Assembly: GCA_030267965.1 (NCBI GenBank)
Contig: BRYA01000866.1
Coordinates: 1 to 42,902, forward strand
Direction: 5' to 3'
DNA length: 42,902 nt
From: Triparma columacea
Lineage: Eukaryota; Sar; Bolidophyceae; Parmales; Triparmaceae
The notes under the pieces are model-generated. The model was not told where the DNA came from. It did no database searches and saw nothing but the letters and a program-made list of their open reading frames with translations. The position numbers were made by a program, and so were the translations under genes. Shown here piece by piece: positions 30,701 through 41,048 of this stretch. Positions within the stretch are counted from its first letter, which is position 1. Every line of letters begins with the position of its first letter.

Positions 30701-33700
30701 TCTCGTCTTCCTTCTGAGCAAGAACTACCTTGAGGCCCTGAACTGAACGATTTGAGATATCAAGAAGCTCCTTTCTGCCTGAGAGGAGGGACCTGATTTC
30801 GGAGAGTTCATTTTGCTTTTCGTCGAGTTTCTTTTTTAGCTCCTCCAACTCTCTCTTCGTGGGCTTGATAGCTTGAAAGGTGGAGTTTGTTGTTGCCAGA
30901 CGTTGGGTTCTTCGAAGCCCACGGGTTTCCCTCTCAATCGCATCGTACTCGGACTGAAAGACGGAAACCTTGTCGAGTGCAAGCTTGGCCCTTTTCATGG
31001 CGTCTACCATCCGCTTTCGGCATTGGAAAAGGTCCGCGAGGAGACGTTCGCAGTATGGGGCGGCCATGTGGGTGTCCATGTTTGCCACTCCCTTCTTGAA
31101 CATGCCTGCAACAGTGAGCGTTGAGTGAAGTGAAGCGAGGCGCGGGAAAGGGGTTGTGTTAGCTATTGGATAATAATCCTTCCTAGTGCCTCCCGACTCT
31201 TTTTCAATTCTCGTCCATTCTCACCTTCCTTATCCCCGTCCATTCTGAGCTCGTCGTCAAGATACTTCTTTCGCAGGTCTGCGATTCGAGCCCGGCGGTC
31301 CTCGTGTTTCTTAGCGCGTTGCCTTGCGGCCTCTGCCTCGAGCTCTGCAATTTCGTCCTCCTCACGGGCAGTCTGCAGCTCTACAGCCTTGGCTCGGGCC
31401 GCCTCGGCTTGAACCTCCCACTCTTCGCACTCCCTAAAGTACTCTTCGGCGAGAGATGAGCGAAAATCTTCGCGATGCATCGCATGTCTCTCCTCCTGGT
31501 TTTTCACTTCGTCCAACTTCGCCTGCTCGGCGAGACGGATTTTCTTGAGCTCCTGGGCCTGCTCGTCCCTGATCTTTCGGAGTTTTCTCTCCTCCTCACG
31601 TTGTTTGCGCACCTGGGCCTCCCTGGCGCGGCGCTCTCTCTTCTTCTTCTGCTTTTCAGCGACGGTGGCCGTGGTATTGTTCGAAGTTGTGGAGGCGTCG
31701 TTTAGATCACCACCACTAGGAGCATCTGTGCTAACGAGGTCACCGGAGGTTGTATCAATTGACGGGTTTAGCGTTCCTGAGTCTACTACGTCGCCTGCAT
31801 CCGACTCTGAAGGTTTTTCAAAGCCCATGTCGTCGTCGAGTACATCGAAAAAGTCTGAAAGGTTCGAAACCTTATTCTCCTCGTTGTGCTGAGTGTCGTA
31901 CTTCGAAGAGAGGTCAGCCAAGTTGGACATATTGACTGCGATGAGCGAAGCGAAGGGACGACCGAAAAAAGTTAGTTATGGGTGTGTGAATCGAGTGGTC
32001 ACTATGCAGGCATTATTTCGGTCCGTCTCACCTTCTCCGCGCTCATCGTGAGCGGCATCGACCATCTTAAATATAAGAGACGTGATGGCAGTTTTACGCT
32101 CCTGCAAAATTTCGTGCCCGCAGTGCAGCCATTGCACGTTTATCATCTTGTCGTCGACGACGTGTTCAGGCGGGTCAAGCAAATCGCGAGGAGAAGGCAG
32201 GACCGCGAACTCCTCTTCTGTCTGCTCGAAGACTTCGATGTTGGTGGGGGCGACAAAGTTGTCCTTGGAGGCCTGGACCATTAAGAGCGGCACCGTGATT
32301 AGGTCAAAGTTCGGAGTGGTGTCGACGCTAGACTGCATTCCGTGCAACAACGCTACGACGCCTTCCTTCCCGTTACCTGAGCACATCAAGAAGGGGTTCT
32401 TCTTCGGTTTAGGCTCGTCGCGCAGTGATATCCTTGAGCGGGTGGCCCAGAACTCCTCCATTGCTTCCTCCCTTCCCCTCTTGTCAAGGTACTCGTCGGA
32501 GAATAGTATACTCATGATGATTTGCATGCGCTCTGCGTGGTCATCCTTTTTGAAAACCCTTCTGACCCCCTGAATGGTGCGCTTGAGCTCCTGGTTGATT
32601 TTGCTGAAATTGTTGCAGAGAATAATGCACCGTGTGTTGTTCTTCAACGCCCTGTGTCTGTCGTCGTTGAATTGAGAAGTTACAAAATAGTTAAGGCAAG
32701 CTGCTCCGACGCCAAAACCAAGGAAAAAAGTAGGAACGGGAGGCTTGGTGTTGAACTCGCCATTCGACTCGACGTGGTTCAAAAGATTGGAGAGGCACTC
32801 GGAGTGAGTTTCGTTGTTCAAAACGGTCCCCTTTTGCCACAGCGTGTTTGGGAGGCCCGGCAGTCCGACGTAAAGGATGGATGAGAGGGGGTGTTGGTCA
32901 AGGAGAGGGCGGGTGAGGGCCTCCTCGAGAGTGTCGAGTGTCATGAAGAGGTCGGGGGCGACGATGAGCTTGAACGGTTTCTCCTTGAGAGGTTCTAAGC
33001 GCTCCAGGACGTTCTTTGCCTCATTGAAGGCTGCAGTCTGTTGAAGGTCCGTTGCCCCTTCTCTTCGTTTCGGAGGGGGGCGGTTGCCTGCATTTACAAC
33101 CCTGTACGACATTACTATGGAGGACTGCGCATGGAAGAGAGAGTCCTTGTCATTGAGGTTGATGTTTGGGTCCTCTGGGACTACGGGTTGATTGTGTGTT
33201 GTTATGTTAGTGTCTGAGTTTAGAAACGACGTTGCTTGTTGGGCTCCCCACCCCATCTCACCTTCTCCGGCGGGCAAGTTGAGCCCTGGAACCAACGAGG
33301 AAGTCGAGGAAGCGATGGACGCAGATGCAGTGAGGGAAGCGAGAGAGCCTGATTTCTTGGAGGAGACAGAATCGTTGGAAGAAATGGATGCCGCAGTAGC
33401 AGGTTTTGAAGCTGCGGGCTCCTCGTCAGGAAATATTAGAGGCTTGTGTTTTTGTTTTGCATTCTCTTCGTCCGAGTCGGAGGAAATGTCTTCGTCGTAT
33501 CCTTGAATCACAGTCTGCTTGTTACGATAGCGAGTTTCGGCGGCCTTCAGCTCCTTGTAGGCCTTTTTTGATTTACCCCTCGCCCACTGCGGGAGGTCTG
33601 GTCCTTTGTTTGTGCGCTTAGCCGCGGCTGCGTCCACGGAGTAGTCCAGATCGAGCGGCTCTGGGTCAGGAAGGTCCGACTGCTGGGACTGCTGAGACTG

Positions 33701-35575
33701 AGAGGAGCGCATCCGCCGAGAAGGTGAGCCGGGGGTCTGTCCGCGGGAGTAGGGGGTAGCTGGAAGGATGTCGTCGTATTCTCCGTCAAAAAAGGAGTCG
33801 TCGACCTTGATCTTTGAAGGTGAGGAGGCGGAGTCCTCGGCATCAGATTCAATGTCGTCGGCCTCAAGCTCGGCGAACATTACGAGGTCGCGGGCGCGAA
33901 AGTGAAGGGAGGAAGCCTGTCCAATCATACCCATTAGGATTTCGGCTGCAGCCTGGGAAATGCCAATACCCAGCCTGGACAAGCCTGCGACGAGCGAAAT
34001 GAGGATGGGGAAAAGGAGCAAATCGGCGATGGTAGGGTTGTGTTAGTGGATACATCATTGTGGTGCTGCTTTGCATAATAGTCCATTCGCACCTTCGACT
34101 AGATTGTTGACGTCTGCGTAGCCCACCCCTTGCGCATCAAAGTGCGAGAAAGAGGCAGCGACAGATACTCCACGGTTAGCCGCCATGAGCAGGAGGCGTT
34201 TCAGCTCGTTGGCCACGACGGTAGCGGCTTCGATCAATTTGGACTCCTCCATTCGCTTCATCTGAGACGAGCGAAGCGAGTGCGGCGAGAGAGGCGAGTG
34301 CGGCGAGCGAAGCGAGTGCGGCGAGCGAAGCGAGTGCGGCGAGCGAAGCGAGTCGCAATAACGGTTCCGTTAGTGAGAGCTATGACGTGTCTTGCCTTCC
34401 TCTGCCACATCGTAATGTGCTTCTTTTTTTTTTGCCCATTCTCACCTCCTCCTTCCTCTCGCGCTTTGCGTGCACTACCTGAACCATGACGTTGGAGAGG
34501 TGCGAAAACCAAAGCTTTTCGTTGGAGTCCACGATGAACTGGGCGTCAATGGTGTCAACCTTAATGTTGGAGGAGGGGAGGGCGGTCGGAGTGGTGATGG
34601 ACTGCATGGCGAGGTCCTCGTCCTGCAACGAACGATGCAATGAGAAGGGTTAGGGTTAGGTTTAGAGACGAGAAACATACAAGAGTGGTGCAATAATGTC
34701 GGCAGCGGCCCTCGATAGCGGCCCTTGCTCCTTCTCACCTCCTCCTCATTCGTGTTCACCGCGTAAGCCCTCTCCGCGTAAGACGCAAGCGACTTCGTCA
34801 CAATGTCCAAGGCCGCGTTGTTATCGGTGACGTCGTCACCGCCGATTCGGATCTGGTGGACAGGGGAGAAATGGCCCTTGGGTTCTGCGCGGGTGGCAGG
34901 CATGGAGCGATGGTGTTGCGTGAGTTAGTGTTTGGAATGGAGAGGCCTTTTTTGTCTTCAGGTCAATCCTCTTCTCACCTCTCTTGGGTTTTATGTAGGC
35001 TTGGAGAGCTGTTACCTGGACTCGCCATTCGCGGTGCTTCATCAACATGAGGAGCGTCTGGGAAAGGAGGAGAGGGGGGGTGAGGGGGTCAGAGGGAGTG
35101 GGAGTAGTGGGGGGTTGGGGGGGAGGGGGCGGTTCACCTGAGATTGAAGCAACTCCTTCTTCCCGTCAGTGTACCACGCTATACAGAGCGGGTCAGTGGT
35201 AGGGTCGCTAAAGTCTTCGTAGCCCTCCCTAAACTTGTAGAAAGCGTCGTGGACCAACTTGATCTGCTCATGGATCATGATCTCGTTCATCTTGGGAGCC
35301 TTGGCCCTGACGTGGCGGGAAGAAGACTTGTAGGTTGAGGTCACGGAGAGAAGGTTTCGGGCGAGCCTGCCGTCTGCGAGGGTCGTGAGCCACTTGGTCG
35401 GCTGGCCATTTGTGAATATTACAGTGTCAGGCATATGGAGGGTTATGGAATTCTGCCGTCTCCCAGCCACAGAGTGCAGTGCGCGGAATATCCAGTCCCA
35501 TTTTCTCGGCTGAGAGGCCTGGGGAGCCTGCTCCGGCATCGCATTGGGGTCGCTGGGGTTCAAGTTGTGCTCCAT
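24785..35575 (-). CDS. Giant 3,263-aa protein: EF-hand-like, alpha/beta-hydrolase-like, coiled coil, IQ motifs
   Basis: Ten exons (minus strand): 35575-35138, 35057-34979, 34884-34739, 34622-34446, 34261-34093, 33984-33262, 33180-32032, 31935-31225, 31105-30318, 30196-24785. They sum to 9,792 nt with all phases agreeing. Residues about 320-345 resemble an EF-hand (FDAQGVGYADVNNLVEG). About 640-950 is an alpha/beta-hydrolase-like domain (SSILYVGLPGLPN, FFLGFGVGA, VPLLMVQASKDNF, WLHCGHEI). About 1000-1200 and 1210-1455 are charged coiled coils. Three WxxxDxxLNP motifs lie near 1536, 1673 and 2463. A beta-rich domain lies about 1873-2130, then more coiled coil, an acidic DDEDSDEDEE stretch and two IQ-like motifs near 3120-3195 (VLARVYRGHLGRKAARR, ITIQRVNRGHKGR), which in other proteins bind calmodulin. 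I do not recognise the orthologue. A cytoskeletal or flagellar scaffold is a guess from coiled coil, IQ motifs and the DNAAF6 neighbour. Confidence 0.82.
30251..30287. repeat. 17-bp direct repeat in intron 9 of the giant gene
   Basis: GTGTTGTATAGAATGAT occurs at 30251-30267 and again at 30271-30287, a 20-bp period. It lies within the 121-nt intron 30197-30317, upstream of the GCACTAACG branch motif. Confidence 0.9.
33181..33261 (-). other. 81-nt in-frame stopless intron 6 of the giant gene
   Basis: On the minus strand it has a GTGAGATGGG donor, an ACACTAACA branch motif and a CCCGTAG acceptor. Its length is a multiple of three and it has no stop in frame, so retention adds 27 residues instead of breaking the protein. 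I removed it in the main model because the branch motif is as good as in its neighbours. Confidence 0.7.
34269..34356. repeat. 18-bp minisatellite in intron 4 of the giant gene
   Basis: Nearly five copies of GAGCGAAGCGAGTGCGGC at 34269, 34287, 34305, 34323 and 34341 (the last partial). On the sense (minus) strand the unit contains CTCGCTTCGCTC, the same sequence that precedes the acceptor of this intron, so the acceptor region seems to have been amplified. Confidence 0.95.
34645..34665 (-). repeat. Interstitial telomere-like repeat in intron 3 of the giant gene
   Basis: The minus strand reads AACCTAACCCTAACCCTTCT within the 116-nt intron 34623-34738, about 25 nt before the acceptor. It is in sense orientation and supplies three overlapping CTAAC branch candidates. 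Confidence 0.85.
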
Positions 35576-35897
35576 GTTTTCGAGAAGTTAGTCAGTTTGG
35601 ACTTGAAAAAGGGGGGATGATGGAGGAAGTGAAGAGGAAGGGGAGGTTCGTGGGGGGAAGCGGGGGGGTTAAGAGGACTGAGGGTAGGTTTAGGGTTGGC
35701 GGGGCGGGGGATTGAAGGGGGGGAAGTGAGGAGGTTTGAGAGACAAGGGAGTTTGGACTCTAGGATGGACTTTGGGCCCACTTGAGGAATCCCTGATAAA
35801 AGCTGTTAATAACCTATACATATAATACAAGGGTCTGGCGCTAGGGCGATATTAAGTTGACAGATTCCCCAACAAATATATCGTAATATATTATAGT
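35576..35897. other. Divergent promoter between giant gene and methyltransferase/kinase-like gene
   Basis: A 322-bp spacer between two divergent starts. The left half is purine-rich on the plus strand (GGGGGAAGCGGGGGGG and similar); the right half turns AT-rich just before the plus-strand start (TACATATAATAC, TCGTAATATATTATAG), a possible core-promoter area. No gene is seen. Confidence 0.45.
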
Positions 35898-38800
35898 ATG
35901 GTTACGATGACACCAAAAATTGGCAGGACATCAAGTCGTCGTGCGAACAAGTCCCTTGTGATTCTTCTCCTCCTCTTGGTTCCGTCAGTTTTCGTTTTTA
36001 TGTTATTCCATCTTCACGTAAATGTGCTACCTGATGTGGGTGTGATGGGTAAAGGGAGGATGAAGGGGGAGAGGGAGGAGATGGGGGAGATGGGGATGAG
36101 AGGGAGGGGTGCTGAGGTACCAAGGGAGGCACCGATAAAGGCTCCATTGAAGTCGCCTGTAGATGTAGTACGTGAGGATAAGAATGAGGAGAAGGAGGAG
36201 AAGGAGAAGGAAAAGGAAAAGGAGGAGAAGGAAAAGGAAAAGGAGGACTATGAGAATATTCATGATGATCACCACGATGATGACGGAAGGATCGTTCGTG
36301 GATCGGGGGTTGGGGGCACTGTGGACAAGGAGAGGGTCTTGCCGCCGCCTCCTCCGGTACCTGTGCTATTGGGGAAAAACCCCATTGCATCGATGAACTC
36401 CTTCTTCAAGCCCTCCTCGACAGTGCGTGAACTTGATGGTGATAGCACTGTCGTCAACAAGGGGAGGAAGAGAGACTCGACGAAGGTACTAACAAGGGCT
36501 TACGAGAGATTCAAGAGTGGTTACAAGGGGCGGGCTTCGATAGGGGGGATGGAAGGGGGGAAGGATAAGGATACGACGGGAATGGTGAAAGGGCTCCTGC
36601 ATGAAGATGGCGACAGCCTGCACTGGGAAAGGACGGCGCTGGAGAAGACGTTCCCTGAACAGAAAAGCATGTACGCGACGCTAAAAAAGCAGTTGGGAGA
36701 AGACTATAATGATATTTACAACAACTTCACCGTTGTGCTCCACCCCTCCGAGGACGCAGCGATTTTGGGGAGCATGATAGCTGCCAATCATCAGGAGTCC
36801 AAGGTGGTCGTGCTTTGTAATGGGGCGCCGGAGGAGCTCGACGAGTGTGTAAAGAACAGCACCAGGGGCGAATATGGGAACTTACTGGTGGGATTGAGCG
36901 ACGTCAATCGAGTAGCGAAGCACCTGGAGCAGGTGGGGGAGGCGGAGGAGAGACGATTTGCGAGCTATCAGGTATTTGGGGATCTTGCGAGGGTGTGCAA
37001 GGGATTGTTGCCGTACGAGTGTGAGAACGAGATTGGGAGGTGAGTGGTGGGGTTTGGTGCGGGAGGGAGGAGGGGGGAGGGGGAGCGAAGTGAAGCGGCA
37101 CCAACTAACGCTCGCAATTTCCCTTTTCGATTCGGTGCCTCTTAGGCTCCTCGCCCTCGCTTCGACCAGCCTGTTCCCTGCATCACTCCCCTCCGGTAAA
37201 TATTTTGACTTCTGGCGTAGCCGAGGAGGTCCTTCTGGAGGGGCGATGAAGCTCATCAAGGGAGGTGTGACCTACGCAAAGAAGACGTTCGGGATTACGT
37301 TTGAAGATGTCACGAAGGTGGGTGAGAGCAAGTGGGGGGGGAGGGATGGGGAAGGGGAGAGGGATAAGAAGGTCATGATCAGGGTCGACTGGGTTGGAGG
37401 GGAGGGAAAGGGGAAAGGGAAGCGGGGGGGGGAGGAGGGGAAGGGGGGAGGGAAGGAGTTCGGATTTGAAATTAAGACACTGCTGCAACTAGCGCCAAGG
37501 AGAAGAGACTTGAGGGAGATATTCCAGGCTTACGTGAAAATGGAGGTCTGGGGGCGGAGGGGGGAGGGCGTTGTTGGGGGAGACACACTGCTGTACGGGC
37601 ACAACAAGTTCGGGAAGGGCATGGGGGAATTTGGGAACGAGATGGATATGCAGGGAGAGGAAAGGGAGGCAGTGGAAGCTTTCCACGAGATGTTGAGGAA
37701 GGAGAGGCTTAAGGGGGGGATCCTGGTGAGCGGAGGGGGGATGGGGCTGCTGGGGACGAAGCTGGCATACTCGGACCAGGAGGGGATGCTTGTAACTGTG
37801 GTCAGGGAAGGGGACGGGTTCAACAGCAAGGCCCAGATCGACCTGAACGAGTTCTTGGGCGTTGAGAACGTTCTACTTTGCGACGGAGGAATCAACGGGA
37901 TGGTGGCGAGCGCAATCGTCGACGCGGGGGAGGGGAACCTTTTCAACGCGCATGTAAGCGGGAGCGATTTGGTAGCGGGGGCACTTTTCGACGCGCTGGG
38001 GGGGGAGCGGGATAACTGCGAGGGGTTGGCGGAGAGATTTACGGAGGAACTCGGGGCACTGGGGAGCATGGCTAAAGTGAACTACTGGGTGATACCCTTC
38101 GTGGAGGTATTGATCGATGCGCTTGATAAAGTATTGTATGGAGAATGCAGCGCTGAGGTCGGGAGGTTGGGGAGAGGAGAGATGGGGTTTAGGGGGATTG
38201 TCGAAGCTGCGTTGGGGGGGAGGGAAGGGAGGATGGTGGTGGTTGATGAGGGACCGAGGGGGAGCATGGTCAAGTTTGGGGAGGGGGAAAATGGTGGTGC
38301 CAGGGGGGGGAAGATGGGGGGGGCGGGGGTTAGCCTTTATAACTTAATGTGGCTTGGGTTGGAGAGGAGGAGCCAGAGTAAGAGGGTGGCGAGGTGGCTG
38401 TTGGAGGGAGGGAGGAAAGGGGGAGCTGCGCCGTGGGATATCATGGTTGGAGGGATTGGAGGGGGGGTTGGGGGAGGAATTGGAGGGGCGGGGGTGGAGG
38501 AAGCTTGGAAGGTTATAAAGGGTGAAATAGGAAAGGATTTAGTTGCGGAGGGAGAAATTGAGAGAGAGGGGAGGAGCAAGTTCAGCTTCATGGAAATTGG
38601 AGGGGGAAGAGTTGGAGGGATGGCGGCGGAGGAGTGGGAGGACTCCACTGTCATCAGTATTATGGGAAGGGGGGAGGCAGGGGAAGGAGAAGAGGAGATT
38701 GATAGCGTGGTGAAGGAAATCGTCGACGGTGGGATTTGGAACCACGCGGTATGCACTAAGGAGACCATACAGGAGGTGGCGGTGAATTTATACGAGAGTC

Positions 38801-40225
38801 CGGAGCTGGTCAGGTACGCGTATTGGGACGGGCTGGCGGTGTTTCTGGACGGTAGCGATCAGGACAGGAAGAAGGTGAGGCGACGAAGTGCAAGGGGGGT
38901 TGCAAAGCAAGTTGGTGCCTTTTCAGCGAGACTTACACGATATTGTGGCTTAACTCCTCCGCATCTCTCTTAAAATTTCAGTTCGGCAGTGTGATCGGAA
39001 ACCTATTTACCTCGGCATTGACCAACTTTGTCAGGCTCCCAAGGTCCTCTGATGTGAGCCTCGTGTTTGAGCTTATGAAGGGGGGGAGGGGGAGGGGGCA
39101 GGGGGATGCGGAGGTGGTGAAGGGAACCGGAGGGACTTACATCCCGTACGGGGTAGAGGAGGGGAGGTTCGAACTCCAGGGTCACCCGAAGAAGGAGTGG
39201 AGGGAGTTTGAGAGAGACTTTCTCAGCATGGAGACAGAGGTCAAAGGGGGGGAGACGGAGGTCCACTTGGAAGTTGTGGGAGGGGGGGGGATCGTCAGGG
39301 TGGACGTGGTTAATGCGACGAGGAGCGTACACCACCATTACGACTTCAAGAAAGACGGGCATAAGAGAACGTACACTATGCATATTAAGAGCAGGGGGGA
39401 AGAGGAGGGGGAGGGTGAACAGGATGAGGAGGAAGGGAAGAGACACTTGAACAACGAAAAATGGACGAGTGTGTGGCTGACGAGGGACCAGGATGGACAC
39501 AAGATACCTTACAATACCATCAAGAGCGTTACGCTCATCGCTATCCTGAGGATGGGGTTAGTGCCAGAATTGAAAAGGTAGGTTGGGGGTTGGGGGTTGG
39601 GGGTTGGGGGTTGGGGGTTGGGGGTTGGGGGGGGGGGGGGCAAGGGCAAGGGCTTTCAATATCATGAAATTGTTGTCGCCATTACAATTCTCACCCCCCT
39701 ACCCCCTACGTTGTCTCGCTCTTCCTGTCCAGCCACGCTTATAAGGAATTCATCTCCATGCCCCTGTACGAAGATATGGCCCCTTGGAACATTGTGATGG
39801 AGGGGCGCACCTACAACTACATAGACTACGATACTCGTGACAAGACCTTCGACAAGTTTATCCCCTACGCCTACCAGATCCTCTCCGTCCTCATGAATTA
39901 CAAGCGCACCGTGAACGACTTTGATGCGTGTGGAGGTAAGGCCAGCACCCCATACGGGTTTGGGCTTATCAGCGACTGCGTGGGAAGCCAGTACAAGGGA
40001 CCGTGCGAGGACCCAGAGAGACCAGTACCGTGCGCCACGAAGGAAGGGACGTGCCAGAGCGACTTCATATCATGCCTGCGGGCGATTGGGGAGGAGGCAA
40101 TCGAGGACGGGGAGGGTGACGGGGAGGCGATTATGAAGGGAATGTGGGAGAAGGAGGGAGGGGGGGCGTGGGAGCTGGGGGAGAAGAAAGAGGGAGAGGC
40201 TCATTTTAGAATTGAGGAAAGCTAA
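35898..40225 (+). CDS. Type II membrane protein with methyltransferase-like and kinase-like regions
   Basis: Four exons: 35898-37039, 37146-38874, 38982-39577, 39733-40225; total 3,960 nt (1,319 aa), phases 2, 0, 2 all agreeing. A signal anchor (SLVILLLLLVPSVFVFMLFH) lies near residues 19-38, then a Lys/Glu run at about 96-115. The middle has two Rossmann-like stretches: VVLHPSEDAAILGSM, and GILVSGGGMGLLGTKLAYS followed by VENVLLCDGG, which resemble SAM-binding folds but lack a clear GxGxG. The C-terminal part has YEDMAPWNIVMEGR then YIDYDTRD: Asp and Asn spaced as in a kinase catalytic loop, followed by a DFG-position acid, recalling FAM69/PIP49-type secretory kinases. The C-terminal 110 residues are rich in Cys (CGG, CVGS, GPCEDP, VPCATKEGTC, SCLR). 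Golgi or ER lumen is the inferred site. Function is not established. Confidence 0.78.
36184..36246 (+). repeat. Purine microsatellite coding Lys/Glu run
   Basis: About 60 bp of repeating GAG/AAG/GAA/AAA codons (AAGGAGGAGAAGGAGAAGG and similar) encode the charged Lys/Glu segment just after the membrane anchor of the methyltransferase/kinase-like protein. It is likely to vary in length among strains. Confidence 0.9.
39583..39640 (+). repeat. (TTGGGGG)7 plus G14 run in intron 3
   Basis: Seven tandem TTGGGGG units (39583-39631) end in a run of 14 G (39627-39640), starting five bases after the GTAGG donor of the 155-nt intron 39578-39732. The repeat is on the sense strand, so the pre-mRNA itself could form G-quadruplexes beside the 5' splice site. 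Confidence 0.95.
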
Positions 40226-41048
40226 CGAAAAAGTATAAACATCGAACTCATAAAGACAAAACCCACTTTTTCATCAAGATGATACAGCCCAAAAGCGACT
40301 ACGAGTCCCCCAATCAACGCGCGTGTATATAAACAAATGTTCTCGTCCTTAAAAAACTCAAAAAAAAATCGAAAAATGAAGAAAAGCAGCTAAAATTTTT
40401 ATCTATTCATGATTATTACATTTTATAGTCGTATAAATCATATTGTATAAATTCAGTTGATTTAATAACAAAAATGTAAAATTATATTTTCTTATTTCCT
40501 TCAAAATTATTTTGAAGTACCCAAATTTCTTAATTTATAAATTGTATCAATAAATATACTATTAAGAGACAATAAATATTGAAAGATAAAATATAAAAAT
40601 TATATCAGAAATAATTTTCTTCAACAAAACCAATATATTCAGATATTTCGAATTACATTTAATATTGTATAAGGTTAGCTAAAATAATATTTTTATCTTA
40701 AATCAAATAAATAAATAAAAAATCAATAACCCTGCTGTCGATGTCGATGTCCTCAATGGCAATGTCGCTTGCCGTCCCTCACTCTTTCTCTTCTAATGTA
40801 ATTAGCGCTCTACTGTGTAATATAGTTAACTCTGTTCCTCTCATTTCCTTTTTGACACTTTTTTCTTCCCTCATGCTGGGATTCCAGAACTCCCAAACCC
40901 AAAAAATAAAAACTCATTTTCTCGTCCTCAACTGTTGATTGCGACATCATTATCTGCTTAAATCTGCTTTCGCACTACTTTTGACCAAAATCGCAATAAG
41001 AATTCACTTCAGCCCGCCCCACAAAACCAAATTTTCAACTATTACATC
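40226..41048. other. 823-bp intergenic region with extreme AT-rich island
   Basis: No gene is seen. From 40381 to 40730 the GC content is about 17% by hand count (58 G or C in 350), against GC-rich coding sequence on both sides. It is mostly short A and T runs (TAAATAAATAAAAAATCA and similar), with no clear tandem period. A plus-strand frame at 40741-40938 is Ser-rich and unsupported. Confidence 0.8.

Noticed and set aside
34475..35048. Separate small proteins at 34475-34903 and 34836-35048
   Set aside because: They are exons of the giant gene read through their introns; splicing restores a single frame with matching phases.
39583..39640. The TTGGGGG run as an internal telomere relic
   Set aside because: The unit is a heptamer with five G, unlike this chromosome's TTAGGG, and it begins right after a good splice donor, so intronic slippage is simpler.
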